Under the pieces are notes generated by a model. The model saw only the letters and a list, made by a program, of their open reading frames with translations. It was not told the DNA's origin and ran no database searches. Below are positions 26,221 to 34,637 of a DNA stretch of 64,000 bases, in pieces. The translations under genes and the position numbers were made by a program. The DNA is from JAXGPP01 sp040766885 (GTDB lineage Bacteria > Planctomycetota > Planctomycetia > Pirellulales > Thermoguttaceae). The DNA lies in assembly GCA_040766885.1 (NCBI GenBank), contig JAXGPP010000010.1, positions 124,001 to 188,000 of the forward strand. Direction: 5' to 3'. Position 1 is the stretch's first letter. Each line of letters opens with the position of its first letter.

Positions 26221-26803
26221 GAGTGTGTCCTCCAGGGCGGCCGATGTGCAGCGATTCTTGCTGCCGGGCCATTCTATCCTTAACTGATCGGGGCCGCTGC
26301 AAGGCGCCCGAGGTGGATCGATTTAGCCAAGCCGGCGAAGCGAACGGGCTCACCTGCGATTTCAAGCACGGCGATAGTATACATAAGTATATTATTCTGT
26401 GTCAACCCGATGAATCACGCTGCACGGTCGGATTTCAAACGGGGTGTCGCGCGCCGCGGCATTCACCAAACGGGCCTGGCCGGCGTGCGAGGCCTGCATC
26501 CGTATTGCCCGCGGGGATCCTCCTTGGAACTCACGGTTGGGTGGTTTGCCGCGGCGGCCCGCTATCCGGCCGCCGTACCGCCTCCGGGCGAAATGTCGAA
26601 GTGGGAGAAGGCGGGCGCGGAGTTCTCACAAACCGGGCGATACCAGAGGGTTGCGCAGGGCAGGCCGGCTGTGTCCGCGGCTGGGGCTTTGCCGGAGCGG
26701 AGGGAGTACAAACCATGCAATAGGCGGGCCTGACAGGCGGCCGCAGATCCGGTCGAAAACCCGAGGTGCGGCAGCAAGGGCCACACTCCGAAGGAGCATT
26801 GCG
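26221..26803. other. Intergenic region without a gene
   Basis: About 580 bases separate the GDPD-like gene and the small WW-rich secreted gene. The only notable content is the AT-rich minus-strand promoter at 26376-26405. The open frames here are short, overlap on both strands and resemble nothing. Confidence 0.6.
26376..26405 (-). promoter_or_regulatory. Near-consensus sigma-70 promoter
   Basis: On the minus strand TTGACA (26405-26400) and TATACT (26381-26376) are separated by 18 bases in an AT-rich island within GC-rich DNA. It would drive the GDPD-like gene starting at 26220. The spacer contains AGAATA and ATATAC, also found in the plus-strand promoter at 38745-38774. Confidence 0.65.
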
Positions 26804-27250
26804 ATGAAACGAATCCTGTTGGCATTTGCGGCAGCCACGGTCGTGGCTCTTGCTGTCGAAAAGTCGAGCGCGGAAGCCCCCGCGACAGTCAAGACCCCGT
26901 CGACCGACTGGCGGAGCGTCTGGCATGCCGGGAAGTGGTGGTACTGGACGGACCAGAATTCCTGGCTCGTCTGGTCGGGATCGGCCTGGACGCCCTACCG
27001 CCCGTCAAACGGCGACGGGGTTGCCGTAGCGGATCAGCCGAGGCCGTACGTGGCGAATTACGGCAGCTACGAAGCCCCGGCAGTCGCTGCGGCGCCGCAG
27101 CCCATCTACTCGGGCCGAGAGACCTACGGTTACTCGGGCCAGGGTGCTTACCGCCCGGCCTACACTGCGGGACCAAGGGACTACTCCGGTTACGGCTGGA
27201 CCTGGGGCCCGGGAACGGCCTTCCGCGATTCGCCGGGCCGGCGATTCTGA
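26804..27250 (+). CDS. Small secreted Trp/Tyr-rich protein
   Basis: A 148-residue protein from ATG 26804, with AAGGAG at 26791-26796. A signal peptide (RILLAFAAATVVALAVEKSSA) is followed by WRSVWHAGKWWYWTDQNSW and LVWSGSAWTPY, a Trp-rich segment that recurs in many small secreted planctomycete proteins. The remaining 90 residues are rich in Gly, Tyr, Pro and Ala (YSGYGWTWGPG) and probably disordered. No enzyme motif is present; a structural or surface role is possible. Standalone gene. Confidence 0.7.
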   Translation: MKRILLAFAAATVVALAVEKSSAEAPATVKTPSTDWRSVWHAGKWWYWTDQNSWLVWSGSAWTPYRPSNGDGVAVADQPRPYVANYGSYEAPAVAAAPQPIYSGRETYGYSGQGAYRPAYTAGPRDYSGYGWTWGPGTAFRDSPGRRF

Positions 27251-27500
27251 AGCAGGCGAGCCAGTTGCAGCGCTGCAACGAGTTGTTTCCAGTTCAAGAG
27301 ACTGGCGAAGGCGTTGCGGCGGCCAGTGGAGAAGGAGCAGGCGGCTCGCATCGGGCAATCGGTGTACAAGCCAGTCGATGAAGTCGACCGCCACTCCCAC
27401 GGGCCGCGCGATCGGGCGTGCATCATCAAGTCGACGTCGCCGCTGGTACCTTGTCGCATCGAGGCGCAACAACAAACGCGAGACCGCTGAACGCGCGACC

Positions 27501-27986
27501 TCAACCGCGGCGAGCCGCCTCGATTGCCGCGATGTCGATCTTCTTCATCTGCATCATCGCGTCAAACGCCCGCTTGGCGACGGCCGGATCGGGATCGGTG
27601 ACCGCTTTCGTCAGCGCGATCGGCGTAATCTGCCACGACAATCCCCATTTGTCCTTGCACCAGCCGCACTCGCTCTCCTGGCCGCCGTTGCCCACGATCG
27701 CGTTCCAGTAGCGATCGGTTTCGGCCTGGTCAGCCGTTGCGACCTGAAACGAGAACGCTTCACTGTGCTTGAACGCAGGTCCGCCGTTGAGCCCGAGGCA
27801 GGGTATCCCCATCACGGTAAACTCGACCATCAACGCGTCCCCTTGCCTCCCCGACGGAAAGTCCCCCGGCGCGCGGTGCACCGCGCCGACCGACGAATCG
27901 GGAAACGTCTTCGCATAGAACCGTGCCGCCTCCTCGGCATCGTCATCGTACCAAAGGCAAACCGTGTTCTTCGCGGGCTTCGCCAT
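27501..27986 (-). CDS. VOC-family protein (PhnB / 3-demethylubiquinone methyltransferase-like fold)
   Basis: A 161-residue cytosolic protein from ATG 27986 (MAKPAKNTVCLWYDDDAEEA), with GGAGAAG upstream. It has the glyoxalase/bleomycin-resistance fold in the PhnB style: CLWYDDDAEEAARFYAKTFPDS, MGIPCLGLNGGPAFKHSEAFSF, and CGWCKDKWGLSWQITP near the C-terminus. These proteins were once labelled 3-demethylubiquinone-9 3-methyltransferase but lack a SAM site; their role is usually unknown. The tail MMQMKKIDIAAIEAAR is a conserved helix of the subfamily. Monocistronic. Confidence 0.85.
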   Translation of the reverse strand: MAKPAKNTVCLWYDDDAEEAARFYAKTFPDSSVGAVHRAPGDFPSGRQGDALMVEFTVMGIPCLGLNGGPAFKHSEAFSFQVATADQAETDRYWNAIVGNGGQESECGWCKDKWGLSWQITPIALTKAVTDPDPAVAKRAFDAMMQMKKIDIAAIEAARRG

Positions 27987-28188
27987 GTCACTTCTCCATC
28001 GAGATGAGCTGCCCTGAGGCCGGAGTCCACTTCGCACCGGCGCGATCGAGTCCGGTCACCGAGCGGCCGCGGCGCCGCACGCGCGACGCTCCGCGGCAAG
28101 TGAAGTATACCGCCAGGGACAACCCGCTTCGGTCCGCGCCAGCGACGCGCGCTCAAGGCTCAGGCAGAACTCCCGGCGCGTGGCGTAT

Positions 28189-28385
28189 ATTCTGCATTCA
28201 GCATTCACAATTCAGTATTCAGCATTCACAATTCAGCATTCACAATTCAGCATTCACAATTCAGCATTCACTATTCAGCATTCACAATTCAGCATTCACT
28301 ATTCAGCATTCACTATTCAGCATTCACTATTCAGCATTCGCTATTCAGCATTCACAATTCGATCGCCGCCCCCTCCAGAATCTCC
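28189..28385 (+). repeat. Heptamer array: 24 units of ATTCNNN with conserved flank
   Basis: Bases 28189-28356 are 24 consecutive 7-mers of the form ATTCNNN, mostly alternating ATTCAGC with ATTCACA or ATTCACT. The first unit is ATTCTGC, and the array runs into ATTCGATCGCC. A 17-base flank CCCCCTCCAGAATCTCC ends at 28385. A shorter five-unit copy with the same first unit, last units and flanks lies at 38647-38722. Frames through it encode nothing believable. Confidence 0.95.
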
Positions 28386-28550
28386 AAGCACACCCCCTAC
28401 CGGTTCGCGCACGCGATCTCTGGCGCATGACGCGCGAATCGGGCCCCTGTTGGCGTCAGCCGTTCAACCACGATAGAATGGGTCCCTCCGGTCCCTGCCA
28501 GAGACAATCGCCGGGCGAATGATCACAGCGAGAAAACTACGGGTGGATCA

Positions 28551-30128
28551 ATGAAACTGCGGTATTTTGGATTTGCACTGGCGATATCGCTCGGCGTCTT
28601 TTTGCCGGCGTTACTGATCGGGGCCGAAAATTCTGTCACCTACGAGCGATTCGGGGCCGTCGGCGACGGCGTGCATGACGATCTGCCGGCGATTTGCGAA
28701 GCGCACGAGTACGCCAATCGGAATGGGTTGCCTGTCAAGACTCGGCCCGGCGCCACGTACCATCTCGGCAGCAAGGCCCTGACCGCGACGATCGCCACCG
28801 ACACCGACTGGAACACCTCGCGCTTTACCATTGATGACACGAAAGTCGAGAACCACAGGAAGGCGCTGTTTGAAGTGCGTTCCTTGTTGAAGCCGGTGAG
28901 ACTGCAGATCGATCGGCTTGTCCGCGACCAGAAACGGTTGGATGTCCGCCCCGAGCACGATTGCCACGTGGTCGTATTCAACAGTGCGAAGAAGCGGTAC
29001 ATCCGGCGTGGCAGCAACCGCAATTCGGGTACTGCCCAGCGCGACTGCTTCATCCTTCGCCAGGACGGGACGATCGAGGGCAACATCGACTGGGACTACG
29101 AGAAGGTCAGCCGTGTCGAAGCCCGTCCGATCGACAAGAAACGCCTCGTGCTGCGGGGCGGCGTCTTCACAACGGTTGCGAATCAAATGAAACAGGAGGT
29201 CGGCTACAACTACTGGTCCCGGAACATCGACATCCGGCGCTCCAACACCGAAGTCGATGGCCTGGCCCACCGCATCGTCGGAGAGACCTCGGTGGGGCAT
29301 CCCTATTCGGGCTTCATCCGCGTCAGCGACTGCGCCAACGTCACGCTTCGCAACTGCTTCGCCTCGGCACACAAGACCTATCAGACGATCGGGGCCGCCG
29401 ACAGGCCGGTCAGCATGGGGTCGTACGACTACTCGGCCAGCGGCGTGGTCAACTTCGCCATGATCAAGTGCCGCATGGAAGACATCTGCGATCGCACCCG
29501 CTGGGGCGTGATCGGAACCAACTTCTGCAAGAACATCCTGCTCGAGGATTGCACGCTCAACCGCATGGACACCCACATGGGCGTCTCCGGCAGCTATATC
29601 ATCCGCCGCTGCACGCTCGGGTATGCGGGACTGAACGCCATTGGCCGCGGTCTGCTCCTCGTGGAAGACTCCGTCCTTTGCGGAAGCTCGCTGGTCAACT
29701 TCCGCGGCGACTACGGAAGCACCTGGGAAGGCGATGTCGCCATCCGCAATTGCCGCTGGATTCCTTCTTGCGGCAGCCCGTCTCGGCCGCAGATGTTCCA
29801 CGTGGGCAACGACGGCACGCACGATTTCGGGTACGACTGCTCCATGCCGCGCGAGATCACGATCGACGGCCTCTATGTCGATGACTCGAATCATCCCAAG
29901 GACTACGCCGGGTTGTTCTTCCTCAGCAATCCCGGCGGCAGCGATCCGGCCGACTCCCCCTTCCCGTACACCCGCTGCCAGAAATTGACGGTCCGAGGCC
30001 TCACCACAGCGAGCGGAAAGAAGCCTCGCATTTCATCAAATGCGCAGGTTGCGAACAGCGTTGTGCTTGTGGAACAACCACCCTCGTCACCCCCCAAGAT
30101 CCCCCCAAAACCCGACTTCCTGCCCTGA
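28551..30128 (+). CDS. Secreted right-handed beta-helix (pectate-lyase-like) protein
   Basis: A 525-residue exported protein with signal peptide LRYFGFALAISLGVFLPALLIGA. Residues 30-60 match the start of the pectate-lyase superfamily domain (YERFGAVGDGVHDDLPAICEAHEYA), also seen in phage tailspikes and epimerases. The middle has repeated parallel-beta coils with short N- and C-rich turns (SDCANVTLRNCFASAHKTY, CKNILLEDCTLNRMDTHMGV, GSYIIRRCTLGYAGLNAIG). The C-terminus is Pro-rich. The family degrades or remodels acidic polysaccharides; no catalytic residue can be assigned here. It stands alone, followed by a hairpin ending in TCTTT. Confidence 0.8.
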   Translation: MKLRYFGFALAISLGVFLPALLIGAENSVTYERFGAVGDGVHDDLPAICEAHEYANRNGLPVKTRPGATYHLGSKALTATIATDTDWNTSRFTIDDTKVENHRKALFEVRSLLKPVRLQIDRLVRDQKRLDVRPEHDCHVVVFNSAKKRYIRRGSNRNSGTAQRDCFILRQDGTIEGNIDWDYEKVSRVEARPIDKKRLVLRGGVFTTVANQMKQEVGYNYWSRNIDIRRSNTEVDGLAHRIVGETSVGHPYSGFIRVSDCANVTLRNCFASAHKTYQTIGAADRPVSMGSYDYSASGVVNFAMIKCRMEDICDRTRWGVIGTNFCKNILLEDCTLNRMDTHMGVSGSYIIRRCTLGYAGLNAIGRGLLLVEDSVLCGSSLVNFRGDYGSTWEGDVAIRNCRWIPSCGSPSRPQMFHVGNDGTHDFGYDCSMPREITIDGLYVDDSNHPKDYAGLFFLSNPGGSDPADSPFPYTRCQKLTVRGLTTASGKKPRISSNAQVANSVVLVEQPPSSPPKIPPKPDFLP

Positions 30129-30165
30129 CCGCAGCCTCGCCGCAAGGCGTAACTGCGGTCTTTCC
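30129..30165 (+). terminator. Probable rho-independent terminator
   Basis: CCGCAG (30129-30134) pairs with CTGCGG (30153-30158) directly after the beta-helix stop codon, followed by TCTTT. The stem is interrupted and the T-run is short. Confidence 0.45.
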
Positions 30166-30392
30166 GCGGCATCGCTTCCCGGTTCCTTGCCGGCCTCGAT
30201 ACTGCTTCGGCGTGTCGTACTGCCGCCTCGAATCGCGAGCAGTCAACGTGCTTCGTGGTGCCCCACCGAAGCCCCCGAACGTCTGTTACCGGGCAATCCT
30301 AGTTGTCGTTCAAGCTTCCGAGGGTACACGCGCGCCATCATTGGGGCTATACTAGCATCCATTGCCAGCAGAAGTCCTGCCGAGAGCCAGCC

Positions 30393-31202
30393 ATGCCCAA
30401 GAAGAAAGCAACCCGATCCACCGCCACCCGCAAGTCTTCGACAGACCCGCTCAAACGCAAGTATCGGAAGAACTACTTGTCGAAGGTGGTCGTCCAGTTG
30501 AAATTCGCCGAACCTCTGGCAGACCTCAAAGGCGGGCCTTCGGAGAAATTCAACCTCGCCATGCTAGAGAACTTCCGCGTCCAAAGCTACGAGGACACAT
30601 ACGAACACCAAGTTTTGATCGTGGACGGCAAGCCGAAGACGACCCAGCGGTACTTCAAGAAGCACCTCTACAAGACTGTCGCCGGGGACAAAACGGCAGT
30701 CCTTACCGATGAAGCACTTACCGTAGAGTACCAGACCTATCAGTCGTTCAGCCAGTTGAAGAAGGATTTTCTCGGTCCACTCGCCGCCATCTTTTCCTCT
30801 TATGAGAACGTGCAGGGCAATCGCCTTGGGCTGCGCTACATTGACACCATTGACCTGCGAACCGAGAAAGACCCTTGTGAATGGGCTGACTATCTGCTTC
30901 CTAACCTGCTGTCGAGTTTCGCTGTTCCGGAAGATCCATCAAAGATGGTGCGATGCTGGCACGTAGTCGAGACCCGAGAGGACACTGTGCATCTTCGTTT
31001 CCAGTACGGCATGCACAATCCCGACTACCCAGCGCCGATTCAGCGGAAGGTCTTTACGCTGGACCATGACGCTTTCACGACAGGTCTCCTCGACTACGAC
31101 GCCATCAAGGACTACCTTGAGACTCTGCGCGCGACCGTAAAGCGTTCGTTTGAGGCGGTCATCACCGATAAGTTCCGCAGACACATGGGAGTGATTGCAT
31201 GA
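30393..31202 (+). CDS. TIGR04255-like protein, first gene of an overlapping cassette
   Basis: A 269-residue soluble protein from ATG 30393. Features recall TIGR04255, a family known for sporadic distribution: a basic N-terminus with LKRKYRKNYLSKVVVQLKF, then LTVEYQTYQSFSQLKKDFLG, and the block NRLGLRYIDTIDLRTE near residue 150, ending with a DYLETLRATVKRSFEAVITDKF helix. No catalytic site or membrane segment is visible. Codon and base use are less GC-rich than in the neighbours, suggesting transfer. The stop overlaps the ATG of the next gene (ATGA at 31199-31202), and that gene in turn overlaps a third. Family function is unknown; a defence or toxin role has been guessed for similar sporadic genes but is not shown by this sequence. 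Confidence 0.7.
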   Translation: MPKKKATRSTATRKSSTDPLKRKYRKNYLSKVVVQLKFAEPLADLKGGPSEKFNLAMLENFRVQSYEDTYEHQVLIVDGKPKTTQRYFKKHLYKTVAGDKTAVLTDEALTVEYQTYQSFSQLKKDFLGPLAAIFSSYENVQGNRLGLRYIDTIDLRTEKDPCEWADYLLPNLLSSFAVPEDPSKMVRCWHVVETREDTVHLRFQYGMHNPDYPAPIQRKVFTLDHDAFTTGLLDYDAIKDYLETLRATVKRSFEAVITDKFRRHMGVIA

Positions 31203-31486
31203 ACTACGAGGATGAAATAGCCCTACCATCAACATCGGGCGGACGAGACGATTCGCGAACGGAGATGCCGCAGACAATTTCGCTCCCACAGAGCAGTTCG
31301 ACTCAAGGTGAAGGAATTGAACGGCAGTTTCCTTCCTTTACCAGCACCACCTCCGCGCCCGAAGCGGAGGGATTGCTGGCACTCAATATGCCCCCAATCG
31401 ACAAGCCACGATACCACTCTATTTTCGCTCGAATCGTTCCCCACCTCCCTGCTAGGCCGCCTAAGGCAGCCGAGACGAATGAGTAA
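31199..31486 (+). CDS. Small middle protein of the overlapping cassette
   Basis: A 95-residue protein not recognised by me. It starts inside the stop of the TIGR04255-like gene and ends 8 bases inside the next gene (ATGAGTAA at 31479-31486), so translation of all three is coupled. Residues 1-60 are Ser-, Thr- and Gln-rich and look disordered (SLPQSSSTQGEGIERQFPSF). Residues 62-85 contain MPPIDKPRYHSIFARIVPH, a possible short binding segment. No signal peptide or membrane segment. It may be an adaptor between its two partners (inference). Confidence 0.6.
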   Translation: MNYEDEIALPSTSGGRDDSRTEMPQTISLPQSSSTQGEGIERQFPSFTSTTSAPEAEGLLALNMPPIDKPRYHSIFARIVPHLPARPPKAAETNE

Positions 31487-32084
31487 TTTTCCTCGTGTAG
31501 AAGTCGATACGGCACTCGAAAGTCGCATCTGCCAAGGCGACCTCATTCGGAACGTAGCATGCATTGAGGATGTCCTTCAGGAGGCCGAACACATTGAAGT
31601 GCGCAGGATCCTGTTTCCACTCATCATCGTCTTGACTCAAGATTGTGATCTTCAGCAGGACAACACTGGGCGGTGGCCTGGGCCTCAAGGCAGGCCTTCA
31701 TGTAGCGCCCGAGTTCTTTCTGTTCTGGTGGCTCCTCTGTACAACATCGCTCAATTCGAGGAGGGCGAACATCTGAGCGAACTAGGTCTGGCGATGCGGC
31801 AGTTCCCTAAGAAGAAGAACGGCTTGACAACCGACCAGAAGAACCTCAGGCACAACGAGACGCCACGATACCACTACCTACAGTTTCCTCCCAATTCAGG
31901 ATTGGTAGATCACGTCATTGACTTCAAGCACTACTTCTCCGTCAATGTCGTACGGCTGCGCAGGGAGAAGCGATCCAACTTCGTCTGTAAACTGGGCAGC
32001 CTCTATCGGGAGCAGGTCTCGCATCGTTTTGCGCACTATTTGGCTCGAATTGGCCTACCAGAATTGGCGGGATTCGGGCCGTAG
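31479..32084 (+). CDS. Third cassette protein with TQDCDL motif
   Basis: A 201-residue soluble protein from ATG 31479 (MSNFPRVEVDTALESRICQGD). The most distinctive feature is ILFPLIIVLTQDCDLQQD near residues 43-60: a hydrophobic strand ending in a T/S-Q-x-C-D-L/I motif, which I have seen in accessory proteins of unknown role and which could hold a nucleophilic or metal-binding Cys-Asp. Later, NETPRYHYLQFPP and a basic C-terminal helix (LGSLYREQVSHRFAHYLARIG) follow. It completes the three-gene coupled unit; no promoter or terminator separates the genes. Function unknown. Confidence 0.65.
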   Translation: MSNFPRVEVDTALESRICQGDLIRNVACIEDVLQEAEHIEVRRILFPLIIVLTQDCDLQQDNTGRWPGPQGRPSCSARVLSVLVAPLYNIAQFEEGEHLSELGLAMRQFPKKKNGLTTDQKNLRHNETPRYHYLQFPPNSGLVDHVIDFKHYFSVNVVRLRREKRSNFVCKLGSLYREQVSHRFAHYLARIGLPELAGFGP

Positions 32085-32212
32085 GTTGTTTCTGCAGCGC
32101 AAAACTGCTCTTATGAGCACGCCAAGGAAAATGTTCCAATCGCTGCCTATCACCTGATCAAACAGCGGCATGCTATCGCGTCCACCAGGGATGTGTGGCC
32201 GCTTTGACTGAC

Positions 32213-32749
32213 CTAGCGACGTCTTGCACTGCCCGCGGCATCGTGGAAGTCGTGCTCGTGCACCAGGAGTATCCGGTAACCTTCCTTCCGCAGCTTCACG
32301 GCAGCTTCGACCTTCCTGACGTAGCAGGCGTACGCCCAGCATGGATTCCCCTCAGCGCCGATGACGAGATAGTTCAGCGTCTTGCTCACGCAGTTTGTGA
32401 CGCGTCCGCCAAGCTGCTTCACTCGGTCGGCTAGCTCCGCGCGTTTGCCCTTGCCCGATGCGCCGGTGAAACAGAACAGGGACTGTGCGAACGTGATCTG
32501 AGGGCACACCGCGCACAGACCCTTCAAGGACCTCTCGTCAGCCACGGGTGGCTCCAGGATCGCGTGGTGCCCGCGCACATCAACGAATTCGCTGAAGAAG
32601 ACCTTGAGCTTTTCGTGTTCGTCCTCATCGATCTTCCGGTCGGCCATGATCGCCGTGATAAGTGAATCAACCTCGTCGAACGGCCAGCAGGTTCGCAGGT
32701 GTTCATGGTCCTCTAGCCACTCGGCGAGGCCGTTTAGCTCTTCTTCAGT
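32213..32749 (-). pseudogene. 3' part of a BRCT-domain gene split by IS66
   Basis: This fragment encodes the C-terminal part of a protein whose 5' part is at 36503-36873. It reads (T)EEELNGLAEWLEDHEHLR, a second TerB-like acidic helical repeat (IMADRKIDEDEHEKLKVFF), then a BRCT domain: FCFTGASGKGKRAELADRV, LGGRVTNCVSKTLNYLVIG and KLRKEGYRILLVHEHDF. Bases 32742-32749 (TCTTCAGT) are the left target duplicate. Removing 32742-36502 joins the halves in frame into 299 residues. BRCT domains bind phosphopeptides or DNA ends; in bacteria they are best known from NAD-dependent ligase. Related TerB-BRCT proteins exist; their role is unknown. The fragment could be expressed from ATG 32647. Confidence 0.85.
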
Positions 32750-32795
32750 GTAAGCGTACGTCCAATAGCATCTTGCATGCCACGGTAGATTGGGG

Positions 32796-33191
32796 GTGAA
32801 TGGTGAATCCGGATGGCTTTCGAGGAGATCGAGCGTGGCGCGGCGGAGCAGCGAGGAGAAGCGGGCGTTCTGGCGGATGGTGATTCAGTTGCAGGGGGAG
32901 AGCGGTCTGCCGATCCGGGAGTTCTGCGCGCGGGAAGGGGTCAGCCAGGCCAGCTTCTTCGCCTGGCGGCGGAAGCTGCGGCAGGGTGCGCCGGCAGCCG
33001 AACGCCACCCTCCACTCGAGAAGAACCACGCAGAGGATTCGCCACGTCTGGTTCCGGTGCGGCTGCTGGAAGCCAAGGGGGCGGCTGCCGTGGAGGTGGT
33101 TTCGCCGAGCGGACTGGTGCTTCGGGTCCACGACGATGCGGGGACGGAGAACGTCCGGCGGGTCCTGCACCTGGTGCATGAAATCGCTTGA
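32796..33191 (+). CDS. tnpA: IS66 accessory protein TnpA
   Basis: A 131-residue helix-turn-helix protein needed for IS66 transposition. SSEEKRAFWRMVIQLQGES and LPIREFCAREGVSQASFFAWRRKL are the typical TnpA HTH, in which the serine-based turn precedes the recognition helix. I chose GTG 32796; TTG 32790 is in frame and equally weak. The C-terminus (VEVVSPSGLVLRVHDDAGTE) is the usual short beta tail. The stop precedes tnpB by only a few bases. Confidence 0.85.
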   Translation: MNGESGWLSRRSSVARRSSEEKRAFWRMVIQLQGESGLPIREFCAREGVSQASFFAWRRKLRQGAPAAERHPPLEKNHAEDSPRLVPVRLLEAKGAAAVEVVSPSGLVLRVHDDAGTENVRRVLHLVHEIA

Positions 33192-33199
33192 GGGGGCTC

Positions 33200-33565
33200 A
33201 TGTTCCATGTTCCTCGGCAGGTCAAGATCTTCGTGGCCCTCGATCCGGTCGATATGCGGCGGGGCTTCGACGGCCTGTCGGCCCTGGTACAAGAAACCCT
33301 GGAACAGGATCCGCTCTCGGGCCATTTGTTCCTGTTCCGCAATCGCCGCCGCGATCGGGTGAAGCTGCTCTTCTGGGACGGCGACGGCTACGCCCTTTTC
33401 TACAAGCGGCTGGCCCGCGGCACCTTCGAACTGCCCGTGCCGCAGGATCCGCAGTCGCCGGCGATCGAGATCCGCGGCAGCGAGCTTTCGATGCTGCTTG
33501 ACGGGATCGAACTCCAGGGCCGCCGGCGTCGGCTGCGTTACGAACGGCCAGCGGTGTCCGCCTGA
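33200..33565 (+). CDS. tnpB: IS66 accessory protein TnpB
   Basis: A 121-residue protein of the IS66 Orf2 family. The diagnostic N-terminus is VKIFVALDPVDMRRGFDGLS, followed by LFLFRNRRRDRVKLLFWDGDGYALFYKRL. ATG 33200 follows GAGGGGG. It is required with TnpA and TnpC for full transposition in studied elements, although its biochemical role is unclear. Length is normal, so it is intact. Confidence 0.92.
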   Translation: MFHVPRQVKIFVALDPVDMRRGFDGLSALVQETLEQDPLSGHLFLFRNRRRDRVKLLFWDGDGYALFYKRLARGTFELPVPQDPQSPAIEIRGSELSMLLDGIELQGRRRRLRYERPAVSA

Positions 33566-33650
33566 GGGGTGTGTCAAGCGGGGCTGTTTCGGCTGGCGGC
33601 CCTGGGGTAGCCTGAAGCACTGCCCTTGACAGCCCTTCAGGAGACGCCCG

Positions 33651-34538
33651 ATGCAGTTGGGAAGCCTGGTCTGGTTCTCTTCCCGCCAGCAACCGTTTGC
33701 CGTGTGTGAACGGCACTGCCTGGATCTGGAATGCGATTGTACCGACGCCTGGCTGACGTTCACCGAGGTGGATCTTGGGGGGCAGGCGCTGGAGGAACCG
33801 CTCACCTTTGAGATCCAGGTCAATCTGTGCAGCGGACGCGAGCGTCGCCGGCCGGAACGTCCGGCGGAGATCGAGGCGTTGGTCCGCGAATTCCTGGTTG
33901 GCTTTCCTGCCGAGCGCTTCGGGGAGATGGCCGACCGGCGTGGGGAACAACGCACCGCTCGGCGGCGGTTGAGCCATTACACGATCGATCCGTCGAGGCG
34001 GGGCGAGTTGATCGCTTACGCGGAAGTGATCGACGCGGCCGAGGATCGGGAGGCATGCGCGTGCCGGTTCGGGTTGTTCTTCGCCCACGAGGGGCACGAC
34101 TATCTGATCGAGGATCACTACTGCCCGAACCCGGCCTGCGATTGCCAGCTGGTCCACCTCGGGTTCTGGGAGCGGATCGAGTCGCCGCAGAACAAGATCG
34201 ACCTCTGGCAACGCTTCCGGGCGGCGTTCGCTCTCGACGGGCGATTCAAGGAGATCACGCTCTGCGAGGAGGGCTGGCGTGGCGCGGCGTCGGTCGCCCG
34301 GGCCTGGCGTGAGCACTGCGGCGAGCGGTTCGAAATCTTCCGGGAGCGTTATGAACAGATCAAGGTGATCGGCCGGCGCAGCATGCCGGCACCACCTCCG
34401 GCCCCGGTCGTGAAGTACGTTTCCCCAGCGCCGCTCGGCATATCGCCGGCCGAAGCTCGCCGGGGGCGTAACGATCCCTGTCCCTGCGGCAGCGGGCGGA
34501 AGTTCAAACGCTGCTGCGGCCGTAGCGGAGTCGTTTGA
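33651..34538 (+). CDS. SEC-C motif passenger protein inside IS66
   Basis: A 295-residue protein located between tnpB and tnpC, a place where classical IS66 elements carry no gene. The C-terminus is a complete SEC-C zinc motif (RNDPCPCGSGRKFKRCCG), the same module found at the end of SecA, where it binds zinc and SecB. Upstream, further cysteine pairs (CERHCLDLECDC near residues 19-30, CPNPACDC near 158) suggest additional zinc sites. The body is otherwise unrecognised. It may help target or regulate the transposase, or be cargo. Same GC content as the transposase genes. Confidence 0.8.
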   Translation: MQLGSLVWFSSRQQPFAVCERHCLDLECDCTDAWLTFTEVDLGGQALEEPLTFEIQVNLCSGRERRRPERPAEIEALVREFLVGFPAERFGEMADRRGEQRTARRRLSHYTIDPSRRGELIAYAEVIDAAEDREACACRFGLFFAHEGHDYLIEDHYCPNPACDCQLVHLGFWERIESPQNKIDLWQRFRAAFALDGRFKEITLCEEGWRGAASVARAWREHCGERFEIFRERYEQIKVIGRRSMPAPPPAPVVKYVSPAPLGISPAEARRGRNDPCPCGSGRKFKRCCGRSGVV

Positions 34539-34637
34539 GAAAATCTCCAAGAAAGGTCCGAACAGGGGTAGCGCGATCGGCCGCGATGGTTTATCTTGCC
34601 CCCAGCCAACGGAAACGGGCGCTCGCAGGAAGCCAGC

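Noticed and set aside
28189..28356. CRISPR-like array
   Set aside because: Units are contiguous 7-mers with no unique spacers and no cas genes nearby.
28180..28476. Open frames through the heptamer array encoding HSQFSIHNSAFTIQ-type repeats
   Set aside because: Any frame stays open through a 7-base unit lacking stops, the sequence has no start signal of quality, and two frames are open at once; this is repeat DNA, not a protein.
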